This document shows, piece by piece, positions 36,158 to 44,010 of a stretch of DNA of 56,830 nt. The first letter of the stretch is position 1, and the number at the start of each line of letters is the position of its first letter. The notes under the pieces are model-generated. The model did not search any database. It was not told where the DNA came from and saw nothing but the letters and a program-made list of their open reading frames with translations. The stretch is from Pseudomonas sp. (lineage in GTDB: Bacteria; Pseudomonadota; Gammaproteobacteria; Pseudomonadales; Pseudomonadaceae), in contig NZ_JAGIBG010000035.1 in the NCBI RefSeq assembly GCF_017744435.1, positions 1-56,830 on the forward strand, read 5' to 3'. The position numbers were made by a program, and so were the translations under genes.

Positions 36158-36182
36158 GGTGGCAGCTCCTCAAATCAAGGAG
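36158..36182 (+). promoter_or_regulatory. Target boxes of the C4-type RNA, overlapping a ribosome-binding site
   Basis: Box a GGTGGCAGC (36,158-36,166) is complementary to GCTGCCACC at the C4 3' strand. Box b AATCAAGGA (36,173-36,181) is complementary to TCCTTGATT (36,096-36,104) in the second C4 hairpin. Box b overlaps the AAGGAG Shine-Dalgarno of the ATG at 36,191, so pairing would shut off the downstream operon. Confidence 0.85.
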
Positions 36183-36190
36183 CTCGACCC

Positions 36191-36349
36191 ATGCACGCTC
36201 TCAGTCCGTCCAAAATCCGCGCATACGCCCACCGGCGCCTGGCCCTGGCCGCACTTCGCGCAAACTCTTCCCTGTCTGTCCGTCTCGCCCGCTACAACCA
36301 TCACGCCGAAATCGCCCGCGCCCTGGAAGCGCAAGGCGGTGCCCAGTGA
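36191..36349 (+). CDS. Small basic ORF (52 aa), first gene of the C4-controlled operon
   Basis: MHALSPSKIRAYAHRRLALA..., Arg/Ala-rich, with AAGGAG at 36,177-36,182. It lies where icd (the leader ORF before ant) sits in P1-type C4 systems and overlaps the next gene by 4 bases, so it may serve translational coupling. An in-frame ORF back to 35,870 (159 aa) would cross the terminator and the C4 RNA. I regard the short form as real. The function of the peptide is unknown. Confidence 0.7.
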   Translation: MHALSPSKIRAYAHRRLALAALRANSSLSVRLARYNHHAEIARALEAQGGAQ

Positions 36350-36678
36350 CTCACATTCAGCAGGCCTCCGAAGCTGTACAGGGCTTCATCCAATCTCAGG
36401 TCGTGATCACCATGCCAGGCCAAGAAGTGTTCCGCATTCCCCCGGTGATCGGGTGCGGCATTGCTACGGATATCGCGGCCATCGTCGGCGCTGATTTCCC
36501 GTCCGCATCGATCAGCATCCAAGGACGTTGCCGCGGTTCTTTGGCGGGCCTGGATCATGCTTTGCGCGTCTCGGGTGAAGTCTCCGCCGCGCTGGAGAAA
36601 TGCCAGCGCCAGCCGCGCCCAGGCACTGCCCTGGTGGAGCATTTCAAGGCCGTAGCCCAAGTAGGAGGCGCCCAATGA
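36346..36678 (+). CDS. Hypothetical protein
   Basis: Protein of 110 residues, overlapping its neighbours by 4 bases at both ends (ATGA). MTHIQQASEAVQGFIQSQVV... has a central Gly/Ala-rich stretch (PVIGCGIATDIAAIVGADFP) and a charged helical end. No family recognised. The tight coupling marks it as part of the replication operon. Confidence 0.65.
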   Translation: MTHIQQASEAVQGFIQSQVVITMPGQEVFRIPPVIGCGIATDIAAIVGADFPSASISIQGRCRGSLAGLDHALRVSGEVSAALEKCQRQPRPGTALVEHFKAVAQVGGAQ

Positions 36679-36974
36679 ACCGTCTCCCAAGTGTTGCGAT
36701 CCTTGAAGGCGAGGTGCTGCCCGAGGCGGTACTGGATGCCCACGAGATGTGCTACATGAACTTCGCACGGGAGGAGCACCAGAAACTGGAGAAGATCCTT
36801 CTGACGTTTGTGATCCCGGCCCTGGGCGGCTATGAAAATCAAATGGCTAGCGACATTGCCCGCCACCTTGAGCAGATCCAATCGTTCAGCGGCAACTACT
36901 GCTGGCGCCACCGCCATCTCGGCGCCTCGCATGGTCTCGTTGGCCAGCCCGCTGCTGATGGAGGCCTTGTATGA
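36675..36974 (+). CDS. Hypothetical protein
   Basis: Protein of 99 residues (MNRLPSVAILEGEVLPEAV...), overlapping the previous and next genes by 4 bases. It has a central helix (FAREEHQKLEKILLTFVIPAL) and a His/Arg cluster near the end (NYCWRHRHLGASHG). No known family. Confidence 0.6.
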   Translation: MNRLPSVAILEGEVLPEAVLDAHEMCYMNFAREEHQKLEKILLTFVIPALGGYENQMASDIARHLEQIQSFSGNYCWRHRHLGASHGLVGQPAADGGLV

Positions 36975-37186
36975 CCTCCGTTATTCACGTGCCCGACGAC
37001 ACTCAAGACGATCTGCGCGACGTACAGGGCGTGCTGGTGCTGCTGAGTATGGCATTGGCGTTGATGGCCTCACCGGCCACGCCTGTAATTGTCGCCCGCG
37101 TCACCGCCGTGATAGCGCAGCACACCGCCATGGCCTGGGCCGAGCTGCTGGAGGGCGTGATCGCTGAGCAAGGGGGTGATCTGTGA
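36971..37186 (+). CDS. Hypothetical protein (71 aa)
   Basis: Start MTSVIHVPDDTQDDLRDVQG. The rest is rich in Ala/Val/Leu helices (GVLVLLSMALALMASPATP, possibly membrane-associated) with an acidic end. Overlaps both neighbours by 4 bases. Function unknown. Confidence 0.6.
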   Translation: MTSVIHVPDDTQDDLRDVQGVLVLLSMALALMASPATPVIVARVTAVIAQHTAMAWAELLEGVIAEQGGDL

Positions 37187-37443
37187 CCACTAAGACAAAT
37201 ACCAGCCACCTGAACCACCAGACAATCGCTAAACGTATCGAGGAGTCGCTTGATGCCATTGGCATCTTGGCCGAGGTGCTACTGAAAAACGGTGGGCATA
37301 AGGGTAACCCTGACGATGCTGATGCTTCAGATCCGATTGATGACCGCGGCGAGTCGGGTATTCAGTCTGCGATCAGCATTATCGCCTGCTTGGCCCATCG
37401 GGATTTTTGCGAACTTGCAACCGATCTGGGCATTCCGGAATAG
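37183..37443 (+). CDS. Hypothetical protein (86 aa, GTG start)
   Basis: GTG overlaps the TGA of the preceding gene (GTGA). MTTKTNTSHLNHQTIAKRI... contains an acidic, Asp-rich centre (NPDDADASDPIDDRGE) and two hydrophobic helices. It ends 23 bases before the next gene. No family recognised. Confidence 0.6.
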   Translation: MTTKTNTSHLNHQTIAKRIEESLDAIGILAEVLLKNGGHKGNPDDADASDPIDDRGESGIQSAISIIACLAHRDFCELATDLGIPE

Positions 37444-37466
37444 GCCCTTAGCTCAAGGATAAGACG

Positions 37467-37745
37467 ATGAAAATTCAAAACAGCGCGCAAGCGTTGACGG
37501 GTTCGGCTTGCCCAAAGAAAGCCACCGAGTTGTTTTACGTGAGCCATCCGAAGGTCGAACGGGCCTTGCTTGGGCCTTTCCTGAGCCAGTCAGACGCTGA
37601 GTGCGGGCGCGTAGTTTTGCGTAGCCCTGACGCGGTGGTGACGGCCTGCCTCGTCGAGTCGCTGGACGAGCTGACCTACTGGCACGCGGCGAACAACGGC
37701 CAGGTTTGCCGGGCCTTTGCTGGCGCCATGGGGGGGGAACCATGA
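37467..37745 (+). CDS. Hypothetical protein (92 aa)
   Basis: MKIQNSAQALTGSACPKKATELFY... with a strand-rich middle (AECGRVVLRSPDAVVTACLV). AAGGAT precedes the ATG at 37,467. Overlaps the next gene by 4 bases. No family recognised. Confidence 0.6.
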   Translation: MKIQNSAQALTGSACPKKATELFYVSHPKVERALLGPFLSQSDAECGRVVLRSPDAVVTACLVESLDELTYWHAANNGQVCRAFAGAMGGEP

Positions 37746-37969
37746 GTAAGGTCACGCCGATTCGCCGCAAGGGTGCCGGTGGTCCGCCGACTGCTAGCGC
37801 CTTCATCGACAGCGCCAGCTATGCGCTGCTGGTGGAAACCCTGGTGGGCTTTCTGGAACTGCGCATTGCCGAGGGTGACGCAGGCCGCCACTGCCCTGAG
37901 TTGGAGCGGCTGACCAACCAACTGGAAAGGCTGGCCAAGCGATTCACGCCGCCACAGGGGGCCGCATGA
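37742..37969 (+). CDS. Hypothetical protein (75 aa)
   Basis: MSKVTPIRRKGAGGPPTASA, a basic N-terminus followed by a Leu-rich amphipathic pair of helices (YALLVETLVGFLELRI, PELERLTNQLERLAKRF). It could bind nucleic acid or act as a small adaptor for the primase that follows (4-base overlap). ATG 37,742 chosen because the longer frame overlaps the previous gene further. Confidence 0.6.
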   Translation: MSKVTPIRRKGAGGPPTASAFIDSASYALLVETLVGFLELRIAEGDAGRHCPELERLTNQLERLAKRFTPPQGAA

Positions 37970-38856
37970 CCGACGCGACGATCCTTTTCCGTGATGTGCT
38001 CCAGTCGGCCTATGGTCTGCTCGACTGGCTTCCTCTGGACGATGGCGATATTCACCGTTTCCACGTCCCCGGCGACAAGCCCGGCACGCTCAATGGCTGG
38101 TACTGCCTGTTCACCGATGGCATCGCCTCGGGCGCGTTCGGGAGCTGGAAGACAGGTGGCGCCAGCACCTGGTGTAGCCGTGAGCCGGTCGACGTCCGCG
38201 AAGCCGAGCAGGTGCGCCAGCGCATCGAGCAGGCTCGGCGCCAGCGGGAGGCCGAACGGCAGCGGCGCCAGCTCAGAGCGGCCGGCCTGGCGCAGCGCTG
38301 GTGGCGTGACGCTCGCCGCGCTGACCCGGCCCACCCCTACCTGGTCGCCAAGTGTATTCGTGCCCACGGGTTGCGCCAGCGTGGTGACGACCTGCTGATC
38401 CCTCTGTACGCCGGTGGTGTGCTGGTGAACCTGCAACGGATCGCCCCGGACGGCGCCAAGCGCTTTCTGTATGGCGGTCGGATCAAGGGCGCCTATTCAC
38501 CGCTGGGGCGCATCACCCCGGGCCAGCCGCTGTGCATCTGCGAAGGCTGGGCGACGGGCGCCACGCTCCACGCAAGCGGCTACACGATCGCCTGCGCGAT
38601 GAATGCCGGGAACCTGAAGGCGGTGGCGCTGGCGCTACGGGCTGACTATCCAGGCATCGAAATCATCATCGCCGGCGACGACGACCGCCAGACCGAGGCC
38701 GAGGGCAAGGGTAATCCTGGGCGCACCGCCGCCCATGAGGCCGCTGCTGCGTGTGGCGGCCTGGTGACTCTCCCCGAGTGGCCAGCCGATGCGCCGCTGA
38801 CCCTTACCGATTTCAACGATCTCGCCGCCTGGAGGTGCCGCCATGCGCCCGCCTGA
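37966..38856 (+). CDS. Toprim-domain DNA primase-like protein
   Basis: Protein of 296 residues. A charged Arg/Gln coiled segment (EQVRQRIEQARRQREAERQR, about residues 82-105) is followed by a Toprim domain: ICEGWATGATLHASG (catalytic Glu193) and IIIAGDDDRQTEAEG (Asp238-240), as in Toprim_3/P4-type and plasmid primases. There is no obvious zinc finger; the N-terminal part (GTLNGWYCLFTDGIASGAFG) resembles the VapE/DUF3987-linked primase N-domain. It overlaps the DUF927 ATPase gene by 14 bases, so the two likely form the element's replication module. Confidence 0.88.
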   Translation: MTDATILFRDVLQSAYGLLDWLPLDDGDIHRFHVPGDKPGTLNGWYCLFTDGIASGAFGSWKTGGASTWCSREPVDVREAEQVRQRIEQARRQREAERQRRQLRAAGLAQRWWRDARRADPAHPYLVAKCIRAHGLRQRGDDLLIPLYAGGVLVNLQRIAPDGAKRFLYGGRIKGAYSPLGRITPGQPLCICEGWATGATLHASGYTIACAMNAGNLKAVALALRADYPGIEIIIAGDDDRQTEAEGKGNPGRTAAHEAAAACGGLVTLPEWPADAPLTLTDFNDLAAWRCRHAPA

Positions 38857-40642
38857 TACCAACGTCATCAACCTGCGCCCCGAAGCGCCCAAGGTCGAGC
38901 CTGATCGCCCGTGCTGGGGCGTGTACGAGCACTGGGTGACCAATGAGAAAGGTCGCAGGCTCAAGCCCGGCGTGTACTGGCATGGCTTCAAGCGCAGCGC
39001 AGGTGACGATGACGGAGACGACGACAAGGCCGACCGCCCCATCACTGACGAGTGGATCGCCACGCCCGTGACCGTCGCCGCTCGCACCACCAACAGCGAC
39101 GACGGCAGCGAAGGCCGATATCTGCGGCTGCTCACCGATAGCGGCCCCAAGGACTGGATCATTCCCATGGAGGTGTTCGGCGGGAGTGGCGAAGACGCCA
39201 GGCGGACGCTGTTCGGCATGGGCGTCATCATCGCCCTGAAGAAGCGCGGCCAGTTCATGGAGTATCTGCTGGAGCAGCGGCCTGCTGAGGTGTTCGCCAC
39301 CACCTGCCGCCCCGGCTGGCATGAGTCAGGCGCCTTTGTGCTGCCTGGGCGCACCATCGGCAGCGACAAGGTGCGCTATCAGGCCAGCGGCAAAGGGCAG
39401 AACCTGTTCAGCGTGCGGGGCAGTCTGGAGGGCTGGAAGGCCGAGGTGGCGGCCAAATGCGAGGGCAACCCGGTTCTGACTCTGGCGATCGGCTGCGCCC
39501 TCGCCGGCCCGCTGCTGAGCCTGGTGGGTGTGCTGGGTGGTGGTGTTCATCTGGTGGGCGACAGCTCCAGCGGCAAGTCGCTGGCGCAGTTGATCGGCTC
39601 GTCTGTGTGGGGCGACCCGGGCATCTTCGCCGCATCGTGGGACATGACCAAGGGCGGCTTGGAGATCGAGGCGTCCAGCCGTAACGACACCATGCTGCCC
39701 CTAGACGAGATCAAGCGGGCCGACCCCAAGCGCGTACAGGAGATGGCCTACTCGCTCGCCAACGGCCAGGGCAAGGGCACCATGACCCGTGACCGGGAGG
39801 CACGCGGCAAACTGAGCTGGCGCCTGCTGGCACTTTCCAGCGGCGAGCGCTCCCTGTCCGAGCACGCGGCCATCAGTGGGAATGCCGCCCACGCTGGCGC
39901 TGAGCTGCGCATGGTCGACGTGAACGCCGGTACCCGCACGCACCGCGCCTTCGATGAATTGCACGGCCTGGAAGGCGCCGACTTCCACCGCCAGCTTACG
40001 GTGGCCGTAGGAGCGAACCATGGACACATCGGGCCGGCATTCGTGGAGAAGCTGCTGGCCAGCGATGACCGTCCCGGGCTGCTTGAGGACTTCGCCGGTA
40101 TCCGCGCCCAGTTCGTCGAGGACAACGCCCAGGCCGGGCGGGTGGCCGATCGCTTCGCGGTGATCGCGCTGGCGGGCGAAATGGCCATTGCCTACGGCCT
40201 GCTGCCCTGGACGCCGGGCACCGCGCTGGCCGACTGCCAGTTGCTGTACGGCGAGTGGTTGAGCCGGGTGGGCGGTGGCAACGCCGAGGACCGCCAGATC
40301 TTGGCCGGCATTCTCGACTTCATCGACAAGCACGGCAGCAGCCGGTTTTCGGACGTAGAAGACCAGACGTCGGACACCAAGGTGTTCAACCGCGCCGGGT
40401 ACTGGGAGGTGGTTGGCACCAAGCGACTGTATCTGTTCAACAAGTCCGCGCTGACCGAGGCCGCCCATGGGCACGGGCTGGCGCGTGTCCTGAAGGCGCT
40501 GGAAGGCGCTGGTGCTCTCGCCAAGCACGATACCGACCGGGACAGCCGCAGGACCAAGAAGTACCGCCTACCTGCTGGTGGGTCTGCCCGCCTGTATGTG
40601 ATTGATCCCGACGCCATGGATAGCGAAGGCGGTGGCCTATGA
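38843..40642 (+). CDS. DUF927-domain ATPase/helicase-like replication protein
   Basis: Protein of 599 residues with a DUF927 core: HLVGDSSSGKSLAQLIGSSVWG (Walker A, Lys245), then a Walker B-like LPLDEIKRADPKRVQEMAYSLANGQGKGTMTRD. The C-terminal 120 residues form a small DNA-binding-like region (SRFSDVEDQTSDTKVFNRAGYW). DUF927 proteins sit beside Toprim primases in many satellites and plasmids and act as replicative helicases. The likely origin starts 50 bases past its stop. Confidence 0.88.
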   Translation: MRPPDTNVINLRPEAPKVEPDRPCWGVYEHWVTNEKGRRLKPGVYWHGFKRSAGDDDGDDDKADRPITDEWIATPVTVAARTTNSDDGSEGRYLRLLTDSGPKDWIIPMEVFGGSGEDARRTLFGMGVIIALKKRGQFMEYLLEQRPAEVFATTCRPGWHESGAFVLPGRTIGSDKVRYQASGKGQNLFSVRGSLEGWKAEVAAKCEGNPVLTLAIGCALAGPLLSLVGVLGGGVHLVGDSSSGKSLAQLIGSSVWGDPGIFAASWDMTKGGLEIEASSRNDTMLPLDEIKRADPKRVQEMAYSLANGQGKGTMTRDREARGKLSWRLLALSSGERSLSEHAAISGNAAHAGAELRMVDVNAGTRTHRAFDELHGLEGADFHRQLTVAVGANHGHIGPAFVEKLLASDDRPGLLEDFAGIRAQFVEDNAQAGRVADRFAVIALAGEMAIAYGLLPWTPGTALADCQLLYGEWLSRVGGGNAEDRQILAGILDFIDKHGSSRFSDVEDQTSDTKVFNRAGYWEVVGTKRLYLFNKSALTEAAHGHGLARVLKALEGAGALAKHDTDRDSRRTKKYRLPAGGSARLYVIDPDAMDSEGGGL

Positions 40643-40694
40643 CCGTCATCACCATCCAAAGCCAATGCCCGAATCCACAGGAACCTAAAAACGT

Positions 40695-40923
40695 GGGGAA
40701 CAGGGGGAACGGGGGAACAGCCAGCAAATACGCGGCCTGTAGCCGTTCCCCCTTATTGAAGTGTTGGGGAACAGGGGGAACACAACCATGTTTTTGAATA
40801 TAAGCGCCTGTGCCTTTCCAGATGTTTGGTTATCACTGTTCCCCCGTTTTTCGGGTGGGGAACACGTACCCCCGCTGGAGGCTGCGGAAACACTGGGTGT
40901 TCCCCGCGTTCCCCCGTTCCCCC
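40695..40923. repeat. GGGGGAAC / GTTCCCCC array, probable replication origin (iterons)
   Basis: Eleven copies of an 8-bp unit in both orientations. Forward copies lie at 40,695, 40,703, 40,711, 40,766, 40,774 and 40,857. Reverse copies lie at 40,745, 40,838, 40,899, 40,908 and 40,916. Several are 8 bases apart. AT-rich segments lie between (40,788-40,804) and after (CGATTTTTTTTC at 40,922). The array follows the primase-helicase genes directly. I recall P4 alpha protein binding GGTGAACA-type repeats, which this loosely resembles. Confidence 0.75.
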
Positions 40924-40978
40924 GATTTTTTTTCACAGACACATTTGGGCGTTATGGGAATCAGGACGAGGTGACGCC

Positions 40979-41281
40979 ATGAGCCTCCTTGCCGACCTGC
41001 TCAATCACATGCCGCCGAACGTTGCTGGCGCTGGCAAACCGCCCATAGCGAAACGCGCCCCGGATCGTCCGCGCCTGGTGCTGGTCGAGCCTGCGCTATT
41101 GCCGTCCAGCCCCTACGCCAACGCTGCCAATGCCACGCCTGAATGGCGTCAGGCCCGCGACCGGTACATCAGCCATGTCATGACCTGCCGGGGCTGCTAT
41201 GCGCCTGGTGGTCGCCACTGCCTGGTCGGCGCCGAGCTGCGCACCGCCTACGACACCACGCCCATGGAGGCACACCCATGA
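40979..41281 (+). CDS. Hypothetical small Cys-containing protein (possible zinc ribbon)
   Basis: Protein of 100 residues (MSLLADLLNHMPPNVAGAG...). The C-terminal part, HVMTCRGCYAPGGRHCLVG, has C-x-x-C and a further H-C, compatible with a one-site zinc finger, and resembles short zinc-binding proteins in phage-derived elements. GAGGTG precedes the ATG. Overlaps the next gene by 4 bases. Role unknown. Confidence 0.65.
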   Translation: MSLLADLLNHMPPNVAGAGKPPIAKRAPDRPRLVLVEPALLPSSPYANAANATPEWRQARDRYISHVMTCRGCYAPGGRHCLVGAELRTAYDTTPMEAHP

Positions 41282-41877
41282 CGCCCACACCGACCATGCG
41301 CCTGTGCGATATCGCCTTGAAGCCAGGGATCAGCGCCAGCACGCAGCTCATCACCACCCGGCGCATCTGCCGCAACATCAGCCGCAACCTCGATTCGATC
41401 CACGCCGAGCGACGTGCCATGCGCCGTCAGGCGGACAAGCTGAAAGCGTTCTTGCCGTTCACCCGACAGGCCATTTCCGATCTGGAGGAGCAGGCGCAGA
41501 CGCACCGATCGGTTGAGCGCGCCAAGGCGCTGGTGGCGCTGGCTGGGTTCGGCCAATCGCTGCTGTTCGACCATGACGGCCTGGCCCAGGCCCTGGGGTT
41601 CGAGCGCCTGTGCGACCTGCTGAGCGTGAACACCGTGGAGCGCGAACAAGCCAGGCGGGAGGGCGTCACCAGCCTGAGCGACCTGGTGTTCACCCATGCG
41701 CTGGAGGACAGCGCAGAGCGCCGTGGGCAAGACTGGAATGACGCGCCGCTGTTCAACGCCTGCCACGCGGCCATGGCGGACTTCATCAGGGAATGCCCGG
41801 ACGGCGTGTTGCCTGACCCCTTCGCACCCGGGGCGCCATTCGGGCCGAAGCTGCCACCCAAGCTGAGGGCGGTGTAA
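41278..41877 (+). CDS. Hypothetical protein (199 aa)
   Basis: MTPTPTMRLCDIALKPGIS..., mostly helical, with a basic stretch (RNLDSIHAERRAMRRQADKLK) and a mid-region of hydrophobic and charged helices (VERAKALVALAGFGQSLLF). No catalytic motif, signal peptide or TM. Three bases separate it from the next gene, so the three genes 40,979-42,819 form a unit. Confidence 0.6.
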   Translation: MTPTPTMRLCDIALKPGISASTQLITTRRICRNISRNLDSIHAERRAMRRQADKLKAFLPFTRQAISDLEEQAQTHRSVERAKALVALAGFGQSLLFDHDGLAQALGFERLCDLLSVNTVEREQARREGVTSLSDLVFTHALEDSAERRGQDWNDAPLFNACHAAMADFIRECPDGVLPDPFAPGAPFGPKLPPKLRAV

Positions 41878-41880
41878 GCC

Positions 41881-42819
41881 ATGGCCATGCTGAAACAGGC
41901 TGATTCAGCCGAAAAAATGAGACACCGGGTTTCAGACGAGCAACGGCGCCTGGTGCTGGACCTGCGCCGCCGTCACTCGCTGCGTGAGGTGGCCGAGATT
42001 ACCGGCCTGCCGCTGGGAACGGTGAAGACCCTGGTTTCACGCTCCGGGGCGTTCCGCGACAACGAGCAGCACCGCGCCTTGTTCACCCTGCCGCCGATCA
42101 GCGCCAGCACCGAGACGCTGTCGAGCGTGCCCGAGCTGCCGCCGCAGGAGGTGGTTACCGGCGACAAGGAAGTGGATGCGGTGCTCTGGCTGCGCTCGAT
42201 CATCAGCACCGGGCAGAGCGCCCTGATTGAACGGGCCATGGAGGGCGCCAAGAAGATCAGGACGCCGCTCGATGCGCTGGAGAAGCGGTACCGGGATTAC
42301 CTGGTGGCCACCAACCCTGGCCACCCATTCGCCGCCATGTCGTCGTTCGGCTTCGCTGACCTGGATGCGCTGGCCACGCGGGCCATCGAGCAGCACCGGC
42401 TACGCCTGGAAGGCGCCGCCCGCTTCGGTGATGCCCTGCTGGCCGACACCGAGGCGGAATCGTTCTGTATCGCAGCGTTACGCGGGCTGGAGGCTACCGG
42501 CCATCTCGGTGACTTCGACAAGGGCCAGGTAGCCGCCCGGTTCAACGCCCACCCTGAGCTGCTACCCCACACCTTGGCGGATTGCCTGTACGAGCTGGGC
42601 TACTGGGACCAGCTCTACCGGCTGCGCAACGCCGTGGACCGGGACGCCAGCGACGGGCCACCAGAGGCGACGGCGCGGGATTGGTTCGTGTTCGGGCTGC
42701 TGGCGCAGATCCGGCCCCGAGACAAGGCAGAGGGTCTGGCTGTGTTCCGCTACCTGGTCGCCAGCCAGCGCGATGACATGGCCGAGTCAGAGGCAATTCT
42801 TTGCAACTTGATCGGGTGA
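41881..42819 (+). CDS. HTH-domain protein of unknown function (312 aa)
   Basis: The first 60 residues contain a sigma-70-region-4/terminase-small-like helix-turn-helix, VSDEQRRLVLDLRRRHSLREVAEITGLPLGTVKTLVSRSG. The remaining 250 residues are helical with no motif I recognise, ending SEAILCNLIG. It could be a regulator, an origin-binding protein or a packaging (terminase-small-like) factor. Its position as the last gene of the 41-kb trio does not decide among these. Confidence 0.6.
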   Translation: MAMLKQADSAEKMRHRVSDEQRRLVLDLRRRHSLREVAEITGLPLGTVKTLVSRSGAFRDNEQHRALFTLPPISASTETLSSVPELPPQEVVTGDKEVDAVLWLRSIISTGQSALIERAMEGAKKIRTPLDALEKRYRDYLVATNPGHPFAAMSSFGFADLDALATRAIEQHRLRLEGAARFGDALLADTEAESFCIAALRGLEATGHLGDFDKGQVAARFNAHPELLPHTLADCLYELGYWDQLYRLRNAVDRDASDGPPEATARDWFVFGLLAQIRPRDKAEGLAVFRYLVASQRDDMAESEAILCNLIG

Positions 42820-42890
42820 CCAGCTCGATCGATCACACCACCGGGCATGTGCCCACAACAAGCGCCAGCGGCGCATCAAGGAGTTTACTT

Positions 42891-43493
42891 ATGGCAGCTA
42901 CAGCAGCTCATTACACCCCTCGGACGAAAGTGCGCCTACTCGGCTTCCTTCGGAAGAAATACTTCAAAACACAGAGTTTTCTGCTGGATCGAGGCGACAC
43001 GAAGGAGGCCGTGAAAGCGATTGACGTGAACTATCCAGGCTTCGCCAAAGACGTGGCCGACGCGGAAAGCCGAGGACTACGGTTCGCGATTTTCAAGAAC
43101 GGCAAAAACATCGGACAGGACGAACTAGACCTGGGCGGTGCTCGGGAGCTGTGGTTCGTACCCGTGATCCATGGCAGCAAACGGGCAGGTCTTCTACAGA
43201 CAGTGATAGGTGTAGCGTTGATTGTCGTGGCTTCGTTTATGACCGCGGGGACAGCCGCAACGGCAGTCATGGGGGCCGGCATTGCAAATACGGCTGGAGG
43301 CGTAATCCAGATGCTTAGCCCGCAGGCTGGTGGCCTTTCTCAGAGCGGCGCACCAGAGAACCTTCCTAGTTATGCGTTCGGCGGCGCTAAGAATACTGTG
43401 GCGAGTGGCAACCCCGTACCGATCTGCATTGGCGAGCGCCGGTGGGGCGGAGCGATCATTTCGGCCTCGATTGTGGCGGAGGACAAGGCATGA
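42891..43493 (+). CDS. Lambda GpI-like tail assembly protein (orphan)
   Basis: Protein of 200 residues matching phage tail assembly protein I over its whole length. The ubiquitin-like N-terminal half (TKVRLLGFLRKKYFKTQSFLLD) is followed by the conserved APVVHGAKRAGLLQT-type segment (FVPVIHGSKRAGLLQTVIGVAL), a hydrophobic stretch (ALIVVASFMTAGTAATAVMG) and the C-terminal signature PSYAFGGAKNTVASGNPVPICIGERRWGGAIISA. In lambdoid phages it works with GpK and GpJ at the tail tip. No other tail gene occurs here. AAGGAG precedes the ATG. Confidence 0.9.
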   Translation: MAATAAHYTPRTKVRLLGFLRKKYFKTQSFLLDRGDTKEAVKAIDVNYPGFAKDVADAESRGLRFAIFKNGKNIGQDELDLGGARELWFVPVIHGSKRAGLLQTVIGVALIVVASFMTAGTAATAVMGAGIANTAGGVIQMLSPQAGGLSQSGAPENLPSYAFGGAKNTVASGNPVPICIGERRWGGAIISASIVAEDKA

Positions 43494-43951
43494 ACGTGCG
43501 TGAAAGGATCTGTCTCACGATCAAGGCTATTGCTCAAAAAGATTACGCCCAGGTCCGTCAGTTGATAGACAGCTGCCCCACTGAGCATGTGGAAGTCGCA
43601 AGCCTGGAGTTTCTCAATACGACGAGAATGCTGTGTCGTGTAGCCCAGCTGTTCGAGTGCGACATGCGCGGGTTAGCGCTGAACTTAGCCAGTACAGATA
43701 CACGGGATAACGCTGGGGGGATCACCGATTGCCTCGACCAGATTGCCGCAGCACATCGGGCCTTCACCGAGTTTTGCGATGATTTCGGTGTGTGCGTAGA
43801 TGACCTGCTTGGAACAGTTGGCGGCCATCATCCTGCTGTGGCGTATATGATCGGCATATCTCCAGAACCACAGGCGGATTTGGTGGGGCACTGGCGGCAA
43901 GCGTTCGCTGTTGCAGCAAGCGGGGAGGTGCTAGGCGAGAAGCGTCACTGA
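43490..43951 (+). CDS. Hypothetical protein following GpI-like gene
   Basis: Protein of 153 residues (MNVRERICLTIKAIAQKDYAQVRQLIDSCP), mostly helical with six scattered cysteines. The C-terminal part HHPAVAYMIGISPEPQADL is compact. Overlaps the tail-assembly gene by 4 bases, so both are co-translated. No family recognised. It may be a small accessory factor of the same cargo unit. Confidence 0.6.
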   Translation: MNVRERICLTIKAIAQKDYAQVRQLIDSCPTEHVEVASLEFLNTTRMLCRVAQLFECDMRGLALNLASTDTRDNAGGITDCLDQIAAAHRAFTEFCDDFGVCVDDLLGTVGGHHPAVAYMIGISPEPQADLVGHWRQAFAVAASGEVLGEKRH

Positions 43952-44010
43952 TTGGGCTTTGCTCAAGCGCATGGTAGGTTCCAGTTTTCTTCGTAATGGA
44001 TGACTGTCCC

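Noticed and set aside
35870..36190. N-terminal extension of the 52-aa ORF (159-codon frame overlapping the rha stop by ATGA)
   Set aside because: It runs through a terminator-like hairpin and the whole C4-type RNA. The short ORF has its own AAGGAG in the C4 target box. The overlap with rha makes it not impossible, but RNA structure explains the sequence better.
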